Part shown: positions 14,701 to 26,700 of the stretch, piece after piece
How the letters are laid out: every line of letters starts with the position of its first letter
How positions within the stretch are numbered: the first letter of the stretch is position 1
From: Carya illinoinensis
Taxonomy: Eukaryota > Streptophyta > Magnoliopsida > Fagales > Juglandaceae
DNA: 64,000 nt
Direction of reading: 5' to 3'
Assembly: GCF_018687715.1 (NCBI RefSeq)
Contig: NC_056752.1
Location: forward strand, 2,108,001 to 2,172,000
Position numbers and translations under genes: made by a program
The notes under the pieces: generated by a model
Databases searched by the model: none
The model's input: only the letters and a program-made list of their open reading frames with translations
Told to the model about the DNA's origin: nothing

Positions 14701-17700
14701 GGACCGAACTCCATCAGGACCGGTCCGGTCCGGTCCGGTCGGTCCAAGGTTGACTTTTTTTTTTTTTTTTTTATCTAATGACATTTTTTTTAATATTTAT
14801 GTAATTATATTGTAATATATTTAATATATATACATATAGTATTATATATATATTAGTAATATGCTAATACTATTAGTCTATTAGTAATAATACTATAACT
14901 AATAAATATATGTAATAATAACTATACTATAACTAATAACTATATGTAATAATAGTAATAGTGATAACTATATATTTATATAATATGCTAATATTTAATG
15001 ACATTTTTTTAATATTTATGTAATTATATTGTAATATATTTAATATATATACATGTAGTATACTATTATATATATTAGTAATATGCTAATACTATTATAT
15101 AAATAATATATATAAATAATATTTATTTATTTTTATTTCTATTCGGTCTGGTCCGGTTCGGTCCGGGGTGAAAAACTCCCGGACCGGGACCGGACCGAAT
15201 CTTTTCGGTCCCTTAAAAATGGGACCGGATCGGTCCGGTCCAAACAGTGCCGGTCCGGTCGGTTTTGCCGGTCCAGACCGGCCGATGCTCACCCCTACTC
15301 ACAGGGAAATCTTGTTACGTTAAGTCTCCACCAACGCAACATGGAAGATCCCACCAACTGTGTAGGCCGACTATTTCATCCCACAATAATCTACGATCAG
15401 AGTCTGTATTGGGCCCATAAACACCTGCAAAAGCCCACAAAAAACCATCGGCCACACTTCTGAAAGAACATGCTACTGAAAAAGACCCAATGAACTCCTC
15501 TCATTTTTCCACCACCCTTTGGTCCCACATCACCAGAACGCCTCCTGAGGCCCCATCCGCAACCAAATAAACCCAATCCACATGTACACAACTCCATATG
15601 CTTCATACAATTTTTGTCGTTATAACTTTCAACTTTGTCTCTTGCAAACATATGATGTCCGCCTTCCACCCTCGCAATAAGTTTTTTATTTGAAGACGCT
15701 TACTAGCCTCATTTATTCCGCGGACATTCCACGAGACAATTTTTTGTTTCACTTTGGATAGACCAACCCCTTCCCCTAAGACCTGTCCCTACTTGACCCA
15801 CCTTCTGAGTTCATCGACCAAGTTAACCTCTTGAGTTCCCGTTGTTTCTTTGAATCCGCTTTCCTATGTTGTTGGTGTCCCACTTCGATGGCGGTGGGTA
15901 ACGCCATGAATTGCTCCTCATAGCCTTCGCATTTCAAACCCACCAACTCCTGAATGTCCCTCACAGTGTCAAAACACCCAGTCCGACACACTTGACTGAT
16001 CTGGAAACAAAAAATTTAGAGGGATAGGATTCTGTAAATTGAACTCTAGTTGTTCCTCTAGGCACTCTTCCCCAGTCAGAAAACCCACTTGGTTTTCCTC
16101 ATCATAGAGAAATAGGTCTTCATTGGCTGAGTCCCCTATTACCCCTTTCTTGCTGACCACCAACTCTGGGTTCCCACTTATCTGCACTTTGGAGCTTGCC
16201 GAGCCATCAACTTCCCCCCCACACACCATTGGCAACTTTTGTGCTGTTCCCAGGGGAGAGACGTCATTCGATGTTGAAGAAAGGGCTAGCAACCTCTCTG
16301 TCGTACCCTTTGAAACCGTATTCTCACTGACCCCCACCACCGATACACCACAACTCAGCTCAAGGGGACTCGCCGAGCCACCATCTCCCACCCCCAAAAC
16401 CATTAGTAGGTTCTATGTTGAGAAAGGGGCTAAAAATGGCTCTATCGGCGATTTCAGCTTCTCCGACTGGTCCGCTCGAGCCACTGGCGATACCTCCACC
16501 GTTGTCGGCGTCGTCTGTTGCCGATGCGACGACTCCGGAGCATCCGCCGCCCTCTCCAGAAATTGGCCCTTCTATGGATCAGACTTCTAACTGAGAAAAG
16601 AACTAAAGAAAACTCAGAGAAGTATCACAAACTTAAAATTTTTATTGCGGAAGCTTTCAAAGTAGTAAGTCACTCAAGGTTCTCTTGTGTGTCTTGCCTA
16701 CTATCAATTACACACTTATATAGAGGTTCATAAAGTGGAAAGTAGCTCGGGTGCGCTTAGTGGGCCCCATAGACAGCTAACGATCGCACTAAAAGATTCC
16801 TCTTTTACAAAAGGCACCGAAAGTGTACCTAAGGAACTGTGCAACACACTAAAAGTATAAATCACACACAACTGGCCATGTGGCCGACATTAAAGTAAAT
16901 CACACTGTTGGCTCGTGACGAGCATTATTGTTTCACACCATAGGGATTCAGAAGTGGGGTCCCCAACCCACGTGCTACATGCTGGCCTCCGCCAACTTTG
17001 ACAGCTCGTTGGCTCGCGCTACCAGCTCCTCCATGAGCTGCTGCCTCAATTGCAATTTTGGCAGTACATCCCCTGCCCAATTGTCCTTTGTTGAGATGCG
17101 CCTGCAGAAGTCTGCTTCCTTCCGTAGGATCCATTCAATGGAGGCAAGACTGGTTCTGAAGTCCTCCATGGCATCCTCCTTGATTCTCCGCGCGAGGCTA
17201 CCAAGTTCCTCTGCCCTGTCTGACCGTATTGGCTTCGTTGGTTCATATTGAATGGTTGGTGGTTCACCATATTCCACGATGACTCCCTTCGTTTGCCTGA
17301 AATAGTCTGGGTTATAGATGACAGCCCTTTCTGATGGGTAAACAGTTGTTCCGTTAGGGCGCAGAACGAGGCTTGGCCTTGCTTTGAGTGAGATTCCGGG
17401 AGTACAGTCAGGATAGACGACAAGGTCTCCCTGGCTTTCTCCGTGTACATCTCCGGATGATCCTCCTGGCTGCATATTGTCAGGGCTACAGAGTTTGCTA
17501 ATCTGGATAGATGATCGGCTAACTGATTATCTTCCCCCTTAATATGTTCGAATTTCACGCAAATCCCAGTGCCCGTTATATAATCACAGAAAAGCATCCA
17601 GCGGACCCTAGATGGCTTTTTATGTGATTGCTTGTCATGGAAGGATATGATAGCTTGACAATCAGTTCTAATGGTAATCTCCTTTTGGTCAAGATAATAA

Positions 17701-20700
17701 ATCTTTAAAGATTCCATTGTTTCCATGACCGCATAAATTTCCGCGTCGATCGTTGATTTTGGATTTGGGAACTTTCCTGACGCGTAGGCGCACACCTTCT
17801 CCTTTCCCTTTGGCGCGCCTTTATATGGTGCCCATTTACAGATTCCTCCCCAACCTTCCATACAGCCGTCGGTTTCCAGAATGATGTGACACTCCTTAGG
17901 TGGGAGTTCTAGGTCCGGGAGTTTCTGGACCATGTCTTTTATTTGGGCTACCAGTTTCCAGTCACTGTCGGTCCATCTCTTATCCCCGTGGGCTCCGACC
18001 TTTTGATACAGCGGCCCAAGTAGCGTTCCGCATTTGGGAATATGGGCCCTAGCGTAGTTTATCACCCCCAACCACGATCTCAGCCCTTTGAGCATTTTAA
18101 GGCTTTCACTGCTTACGTCAGCTATTTTTCTGATGATGTGTGGCTGGAGTCGAACCTTCCGATCTGCGATTGTGGCTCCCAAAAAGTCTACTTCTTTGAC
18201 TGCCACCTTCATCTTTGTTGGGGAAAGGATTAAACCATTCTTCCTGCATATCTCCAGCATCACCCTGAGGTGCTCCGCGTGACTTTTCATGTCTGGTGAA
18301 AATACTAATATGTCATCTATGTATACCGCAATAAAGTCTTCCGTGCCGCGGAAACACTGGTCCATCTTTCTTTGAAACACCGCTGGTGCATTCCTAAGCC
18401 CGAATGGCATTACGAGCCATTCATAGAGTCCTCCGGGGACCACAAATGCTGTCCATGGTATGGATTCTTCGTCCATTACCACCTGGTGAAAACCACTCTT
18501 AAGGTCAAACTTTGAGAATACCTTTGACCCTCCCACTCTTTTAATGATGGAAGATATCCCAGGTAGGGAATACTGATCCTTGTGGGTATTCATGTTGAGT
18601 GCCCTGTAATCCAGCACCATCCTCTCCTTGCCCTTGGTCTCCTTGCCAGTCTTGGGGTCTACCGTCGTTCCCGAGTTGACTATCATGGCTTTGGTCCTGT
18701 GCCTACTCGTGCTGGGCCTTATGACTCCGACCTTTAGGAGGGCATCTATGTGCCTTCGGTACTGGTCTTCTACCGCTGGTGGGACCTTTCCAATGGGCTT
18801 TGACTCGATTGTTACGTCTGGATTGATGATTTCCAGTTTGCATTTAATTCCATTTTTGGCCCAATGCTTCAACGGGTCCTCCCCTATATACCCTTGGGCT
18901 TCCAGCTCCTTTAGTAGAGGCCTGTATCTTTGTTCGAACTGTTGATCTATCGAGTTTCCTTGGGCTTCAAGTCCTGCCGCCATGGCCCAATTGTCGCACT
19001 CGAACTGCTCCTCCTCTTCTAGCACTAGCAATCCTGCCACCTTCTGCGGCGCAAGCGTTGTTTCTATCGACGAGACATTGCGGTAGAAGGTTACCTGCGT
19101 TCCTTCAATTCTCAAGCCACCCCCCATGGATCTAATAAAATTACACCCTATCAGCATGTCCACTCCCGGGAGCGTCATCTCAAAACAATAGATATATGGG
19201 ACCGGGAAGTACTGGGTCCCAACATACATCTTGCCCTGCTTCACTCTCTGCCTTGCAACCTGATTGGAGTTGATTCCGTGAAATACTGAGGCCATTCCTG
19301 CTTCTTCCATAGCCTCTCCTGGTACTTTCTTTATATTGATGCAACAGGTAGTGCACGCTGTGTCCAAGATCGCTGGTACTTCAAAAGTCACTTCTTTGCC
19401 CTGATTAGGAATTACAAACTTTACTAGGACATTGTAAAGTTTATTGTTCATTCTCCTCCCTATTGCTTCTGATCCTGCCAGCTGCTCTTGGCATTCTTCC
19501 TGGCAAAGGATCCCTACCTGCCAGCGAAACCGCAGCTCCGATGGTCGTGTCGGAGGACGTTGCTGACCTAGACTATCCACAATTAATGGCAATGGGAGAA
19601 AAATTCGAAAGAGCAGCCGCAAAAATGACCAAGGACACGGCGCATAGTGCCATCACAGGAGGTGACGGAGCCTCATCGCGACAAATAATAATGGGAAATC
19701 CAACATACCAACCAGCGAGCAGAATGGACAGTGGTATACCAGGACCTATAAATTTAGATGGGTGTAAGCTACCACCAGGGTATATACCCCCAACGAAGCA
19801 GCTCTGGAACTTGCCGACTGCGGGAATCAAAGGAGTAATGTTGGTACTCCCTGATGATATCGAACAGTATGATGAAGCTATCAGCAGGTGGGAGTCCATC
19901 ACCATCAACTACATCAATGGGATGAACTGGGACAGCAACCTCGACAAGGTATATGCAATAGAAAATACCTTGGGGGAGAAGGAGAAGCTAACGTGGCTGG
20001 GCTGGAGAGCAGCCTATGAAAATGAATACAATGGGCTCGTGGAAATGGCTGGAGAGGCAAGGAATATCACCTCAGCCATCAGAAGGATGTTTACTGGAAA
20101 AGACGCCTACCAGGGTGACGTAGGAGCTCAGAACAGGGCTTATGTGGACCTAGAGAGGCTAACATGCAAAGATATGAGTCATGTCTTCAGTTACCTCAAC
20201 CAGTACTTTTCGCTGGCGGCAAAATCAGGAAGGATGTGGGTAGGAAGCGAGCTGTCGGAGAAATTTTTCAGGAAACTACCACCGGTAATAGGGCCAGCCA
20301 TTGAGCAGTCCTTTTCGACAAAATACCCAGGGGTGGGAATTAACGTCCCGCTAAGAATATATTTTACTTACTAGTACCTGGCAGAGATGTGCAAACAGGC
20401 GGCGATACAGAGAAGCCTGAAGGATCTCAGTTTCTGCAGGAAGGTCACAATACCAGGGTACTACAAGGACCCTGAAAAGAAATATGACCTAAGGAAGGCA
20501 AAAACCTACAAAGGGAAGCCACACAAGACCCACATGCGGGTCATTAGAAACAAGGATAAGGACAAACAAAAGAAGTGCGCTTGTTTCGTGTGCGGATCAC
20601 CAAACCACTTTGCAAGAGAATGCCCCAGGAATGGTAAAGGTGACATAAATAGGGCAGCTTACTTGGATAACCTGCAGCTACCCCCCGACTGGGACGTAGT

Positions 20701-23700
20701 CTCTGTGGATCAAGGTGAGCCCGACTCCGATGGCATATGCAGTATGTCAGAAGGAGAAATCGGACCAACGGTGGCACCTATCTTCAACAATCCAATGCCA
20801 TATGACGATGACTATGACTTGGCGTTCGTATTGATACAGGGGGAGGTACCAAAAAACCCCTCAGGAGGATGGACGCTGAGGAAGCCGTTGGAGGGAAAAT
20901 ATGAAACATGTTCACACAAGTGGAAGGAAGGGGAAGAGGTCCCTGTACCACAACGGGGTTGTTACCACTGTAGATCCCTTACAGAAGTCAGAACGAGGGT
21001 ACAATGCAAGGAATGCGACCTCCTGATATGTTTATTCTGTGCCAGGATGTGCTACGGCATAAGAATAATACGGGAGGGTGAAGGAAAGCAAGAGTTCTGG
21101 AACAAGGATCAGCTGATAAACTTCCTGTATGAGCACAACTCAATCCTGATGAAGCAAGTGCAAGCGCTGACAGAACAGCTCAAAGCCCTACAAGGAAGAC
21201 AGAAAAGGGATAAGGAGCTCGATGAACAAGGTGCTGTGGAAGAACTGGATGCTGATGCAGAAGAGCTAGCAGCGCACGACAAAGGCAAAGACAAGGTAGG
21301 GATCCTTTGCCAGGAAGAATGCCAAGAGCAGCTGGCAGGATCAGAAGCAATAGGGAGGAGAATGAACAATAAACTTTACAATGTCCTAGTAAAGTTTGTA
21401 ATTCCTAATCAGGGCAAAGAAGTGACTTTTGAAGTACCAGCGATCTTGGACACAGGGTGCACTACCTGTTGCATCAATATAAAGAAAGTACCAGGAGAGG
21501 CTATGGAAGAAGTAGGAATGGCCTCAGTATTTCACGGAATCAACTCCAATCAGGTTGCAAGGCAGAGAGTGAAGCAGGGCAAGATGTATGTTGGGACCCA
21601 GTACTTCCCGGTCCCATATATCTATTGTTTTGAGATGACGCTCCCGGGAGTGGACATGCTGATAGGGTGTAATTTTATTAGATCCATGGGGGGTGGCTTG
21701 AGAATTGAAGGAACGCAGGTAACCTTCTACCGCAATGTCTCGTCGATAGAAACAACGCTTGCGCCGCAGAAGGTGGCAGGATTGCTAGTGCTAGAAGAGG
21801 AGGAGCAGTTCGAGTGCGACAATTGGGCCATGGCGGCAGGACTTGAAGCCCAAGGAAACTCGATAGATCAACAGTTCGAACAAAGATACAGGCCTCTACT
21901 AAAGGAGCTGGAAGCCCAAGGGTATATAGGGGAGGACCCGTTGAAGCATTGGGCCAAAAACGGAATTAAATGCAAACTGGAAATCATCAATCCAGACGTA
22001 ACAATCGAGTCAAAGCCCATTGGAAAGGTCCCACCAGCGGTAGAAGACCAGTACCGAAGGCACATAGATGCCCTCCTAAAGGTCGGAGTCATAAGGCCCA
22101 GCACGAGTAGGCACAGGACCAAAGCCATGATAGTCAACTCGGGAACGACGGTAGACCCCAAGACTGGCAAGGAGACCAAGGGCAAGGAGAGGATGGTGCT
22201 GGATTACAGGACACTCAACATGAATACCCACAAGGATCAGTATTCCCTACCTGGGATATCTTCCATCATTAAAAGAGTGGGAGGGTCAAAGGTATTCTCA
22301 AAGTTTGACCTTAAGAGTGGTTTTCACCAAGTGGTAATGGACGAAGAATCCATACCATGGACAGCATTTGTGGTCCCCGGAGGACTCTATGAATGGCTCG
22401 TAATGCCATTCGGGCTTAGGAATGCACCAGCGGTGTTTCAAAGAAAGATGGACCAGTGTTTCCGCGGCACGGAAGACTTTATTGCGGTATACATAGATGA
22501 CATATTAGTATTTTCACCAGACATGAAAAGTCACGCGGAGCACCTCAGGGTGATGCTGGAGATATGCAGGAAGAATGGGTTAATCCTTTCCCCAACAAAG
22601 ATGAAGGTGGCAGTCAAAGAAGTAGACTTTTTGGGAGCCACAATCGCAGATCGGAAGGTTCGACTCCAGCCACACATCATCAGAAAAATAGCTGACGTAA
22701 GCAGTGAAAGCCTTAAAACGCTCAAAGGGCTGAGATCGTGGTTGGGGGTGATAAACTACGCTAGGGCCCATATTCCCAAATGCGGAACACTACTTGGGCC
22801 GCTGTATCAAAAGGTCGGAGCCCACGGGGATAAGAAATGGACCGACAGTGACTGGAAACTGGTAGCCCAAATAAAAGACATGGTCCAGAAACTCCCGGAC
22901 CTAGAACTCCCACCTAAGGAGTGTCACATCATTCTGGAAACCGACGGCTGTATGGAAGGTTGGGGAGGAATCTGTAAATGGGCACCATATAAAGGCACGC
23001 CAAAGGGAAAGGAGAAGGTGTGCGCCTACGCGTCAGGAAAGTTCCCAAATCCAAAATCAACGATCGACGCGGAAATTTATGCGGTCATGGAAACAATGGA
23101 ATCTTTAAAGATTTATTATCTTGACCAAAAGGAGATTACCATTAGAACTGATTGTCAAGCTATCATATCCTTCCATGACAAGCAATCACATAAAAAGCCA
23201 TCTAGGGTCCGCTGGATGCTTTTCTGTGATTATATAACGGGCACTGGGATTTGCGTGAAATTCGAACATATTAAGGGGGAAGATAATCAGTTAGCCGATC
23301 ATCTATCTAGATTAGCAAACTCTGTAGCCCTGACAATATGCAGCCAGGAGGATCATCCGGAGATGTACACGGAGAAAGCCAGGGAGACCTTGTCGTCTAT
23401 CCTGACTGTACTCCCGGAATCTCACTCAAAGCAAGGCCAAGCCTCGTTCTACGCCCTAACGGAACAACTGTTTACCCATCAGAAAGGGCTGTCATCTATA
23501 ACCCAGACTATTTCAGGCAAACGAAGGGAGTCATCGTGGAATATGGTGAACCACCAACCATTCAATATGAACCAACGAAGCCAATACGGTCAGACAGGGC
23601 AGAGGAACTTGGTAGCCTCGCGCGGAGAATCAAGGAGGATGCCATGGAGGACTTCAGAACCAGTCTTGCCTCCATTGAATGGATCCTACGGAAGGAAGCA

Positions 23701-26700
23701 GACTTCTGCAGGCGCATCTCAATAAAGGACAATTGGGCAGGGGATGTACTGCCAAAATTGCAATTGAGGCAGCAGCTCATGGAGGAGCTGGTAGCGCGAG
23801 CCAACGAGCTGTCAAAGTTGGCGGAGGCCAGCATGTAGCACGTGGGTTGGGGACCCCACTTCTGAATCCCTACGGTGTGAAACAATAATGCTCGTCACGA
23901 GCCAACAGTGTGATTTACTTTAATGTCGGCCACATGGCCAGTTGTGTGTGATTTATACTTTTAGTGTGTTGCACAGTTCCTTAGGTACACTTTCGGTGCC
24001 TTTTGTAAAAGAGGAATCTTTTAGTGCGATCATTAGCTGTCTATGGGGCCCACTAAGCGCACCCGAGCTACTTTCCACTTTATGAACCTCTATATAAGTG
24101 TGTAATTGATAGTAGGCAAGAAACACAAGAGAACCTTGAGTGACTTACTACTTTGAAAGCTTCCGCAATAAAAATTTTAAGTTTGTGATACTTCTCTGAG
24201 TTTTCTTTAGTTCTTTTCTCAGTTAGAAGTCTGATCCATAGAAGGGCCAATTTCTGGTCCCCATTTCACCCCTTTCCTTATTAACCCCGACCATCCAAAC
24301 CACCTTTTCCAACTCCCTCTACAAATACTCTATTTGCACCTGCAACTCCCTCACCATACAATAAACTTCTCTTCCATAGTCCCTCTCTCGTGACAGACCC
24401 CGAGGGGCTCGATGCACGTCGCCATCACGATCCCCCTCACCTGCCCCATGCCTCGGACCACCGTGTCTTTCTGCCGGAACGAGAGCCTCTCTGTACAACT
24501 TCCCTCCCCCCTTTGTCCCCTTCCATGGCTGCCTCTATACAGCTCCATCAGACCCCTCTCTACCCTCCTTAGAGGCTTCCAAGACCAACTCCTTCAGTCT
24601 CCACCATCTTCTTCCCCTCTCTTCTTCCGGGATAATGACTACACTTTGCCGTCCCCCATCCCCAAAGAGTACCACCTCCAAAAATCTTCCACGAAAATTA
24701 TGACGTCTCTGAGCTATGAAGCACCGAGAACCTTCTCTCCTGGAGGCATAAAAATCCTTTCTTTCACCCTTTGCTTAGTCCTCCAACACCCTCCCTAGCC
24801 ATCATGCAGTACCCAGACCCAACAATAACTCCTGTTTACACCTTCTTCCTCTCTCAATAATTCGAACCAGGCCACCTTCTCTCACGACAAAAAAAAAGTT
24901 TAGATTCAATCAATAACTCCCGTGTGAAAGACATCAAGAAACCTTTATCAATCTTAATACTAACTAACACCCATCATCGGCAACGAGCAAGAAAGAGAAA
25001 ACTGAGACTTTCTAGAGGGAGAAAGTCTAGCATACCAGCTTCTGCTCCAAAAAATTAAGAATAGCTTTTATTACTATTACCTTTCTTTATCTTCTGGAAA
25101 GAAGAGAACATATCACATTTTGGAAAAGGTTGTTTCTAACGCATGATTTAGCTGCCATAGCAAAAGGTGTAAATTGAATTACACCTGGTTCAAAAGAAAT
25201 CAACCAAAGAAAGTAATTTCTTTTTCTGACAGGTGACCACCAAAACATATGAAAACTATGGTGAATAAACTCGCTTCTATTCAATCCTTTAGCAGGGCAA
25301 CTCAAGAATACAGATCTGTGTCTATATGGGAAACTATGATACAATCACGTCCTTGGACCAAATTTTTTGAACAATTAAACAATCACTTCAAGGTTACCTA
25401 TCATGACGGTTTTGCTGTTTCCACCAAGTGAATCCTGCCAAGATGCAGAAAAGAAATTGAGTCAGACAACTTTTTTTTTGATAAGTTTGAGTCAGACAAC
25501 TACAACAGAAGAACAAGAAAATAGAGAGAGAGAAAAGAACATGAAAAAGATGAAAAGTTGAACTTAATTTTAATCTCTAGTTCAGTTCTAATGGTAAATA
25601 CCCATATTTTTCCTTATTTGTAAGACCAGAAAATTAACTGTATAATAGTATATTAAGGTTTAAACCATAATATTTAAAATCGCCATCAACTGAAGATCTC
25701 AACAAGCTATCTCAATACTCAGCAAATCTGATTGGTAAGGAGATTTAAGGTAATCAAATCCTTCTTGGCTAACATCACTGTATCTGGAGGGTATTTGTGA
25801 CTAACTGCTAAAACAAATGTTGAATCTGTCTCTCCCTAATTTTAAATAAGTTTAAGATGTTTTATTTAACTTATGAAGACATTTGTCAGAATTTCCTCAG
25901 CTGAGATAAAATATCAATGACAAAGATAGGATCTCAGATATAACATATAGATCAAAATAATGTTAAACCAACCTGCAACAATCGAGTTAGTTTACTGTCT
26001 CGGTAAGGGACATGCACACCCTCTTTCCGCTTTTTCTCGTCGCCCAGTGCACTAATGACGTTACCAAGGGCAAGAAGACCCTTATTAATATGTATACCTA
26101 TTCACAATGACAAAATTTAGAAATTCCATTCTATTAAGATATAAAAGTACAATAGGAATATCAGTAAGCAGTTTTACTAACCCTCTTTAAAACGAAGACC
26201 ATCAGAACCTGTCCTTTTTGCTCGTTCAGATCCAGCAAGATCTACCAGATGGAGCTTTGCACAAAAATACTCTTCACCCATTTCCTCATCCAACGTGTCA
26301 TTACAAGGAAGAACCAAACGTAGTTTCCGCATCTGCTCTAATGTGATTGTGAAGATGGCGTGTGACCGACTAGTACAAACATGTAAATGAAAACCATACA
26401 CCATTAGATTATGAAGATTTAATCATAAGACATAACCCCAAAATAATCAACAAAAACTTTCTTAGCAAAATGAGCAAGTGCTTACTTTTAACACAATATC
26501 TTTCATTTTACATTTATGCGTCATCAAACAAGAGTTTATGACAAGCCAATGGAATCAATATCAATGACATTGGCAATTTTATTTCGTAACAATGACCATG
26601 ATGAGATACCTCAACCCAGCTCCGCAACAAGCTGATCACTGGAGAAGTGAATGTTTTCGTTGTTTGCACATAAATGCAAATTTGATTGCATAAGTTGGCA

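Larger units (their letters stand above)
16556..19518 (-). repeat. Left arm of viral inverted repeat
   Basis: 2,963 bp, reverse complement of 21,295-24,257 with a small number of substitutions (I noted about ten) and no indels. In the viral sense it runs from within the polyprotein (GILCQEEC) through protease, RT and RNase H to the leader/promoter region and ends at CTGG. Confidence 0.97.
16556..24257. mobile_element. Endogenous badnavirus-like element, inverted duplication
   Basis: A 7,702-bp block of integrated Caulimoviridae DNA. The left arm (16,556-19,518, minus sense) and right arm (21,295-24,257, plus sense) are each exactly 2,963 bp with no length difference; mirrored positions sum to 40,813. 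The 1,776-bp spacer (19,519-21,294) is single-copy viral DNA continuous with the right arm. Domains present are coat protein, CCHC knuckle, the second Cys cluster characteristic of badnaviruses, aspartic protease, RT, RNase H and the intergenic promoter/poly-A region. ORF1, ORF2 and the movement-protein region are missing. It lies within LINE ORF1, in KIN-4A intron 7. No target duplication is seen, as expected for non-integrase insertion. The copies carry stops and substitutions. Confidence 0.92.
21295..24257 (+). repeat. Right arm of viral inverted repeat
   Basis: 2,963 bp, paired with 16,556-19,518. It ends at the same viral base (TTTCTGG) as the left arm; beyond it the flank is LINE ORF1 sequence. 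Where the arms differ, the right arm often has A and the left arm G on the viral sense strand. Confidence 0.97.
11345..25030 (-). mobile_element. L1-type LINE retrotransposon, interrupted twice
   Basis: A minus-strand non-LTR retrotransposon sits inside KIN-4A intron 7. It reads ORF1 (gag-like, 24,258-about 25,000 continuing at 15,776-16,555), endonuclease (15,745-13,881), reverse transcriptase (13,744-12,442), zinc-finger zf-RVT domain (12,350-11,427), then a poly-A tail (poly-T at 11,345-11,359). It is split by the hAT MITE (14,609-15,297) and the viral block (16,556-24,257); without them it would be about 5.3 kb. Several stops and frameshifts show it is dead. The 5' limit (about 25,030) is approximate and no target duplication was found. 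Confidence 0.88.

Noticed and set aside
21868..22185. Antisense frame in the viral RT region, mirrored at 18,628-18,945
   Set aside because: It lies opposite a strongly supported polyprotein frame and is conserved only because the arms are copies.
16556..24257. LTR retrotransposon explanation for the viral block
   Set aside because: No LTRs and no integrase. The coat-protein core and second Cys cluster are badnavirus features, and the repeats are inverted, not direct.
24390..24798. Plus-strand frames right of the viral block
   Set aside because: Opposite strand of LINE ORF1, whose protein blocks are recognisable.
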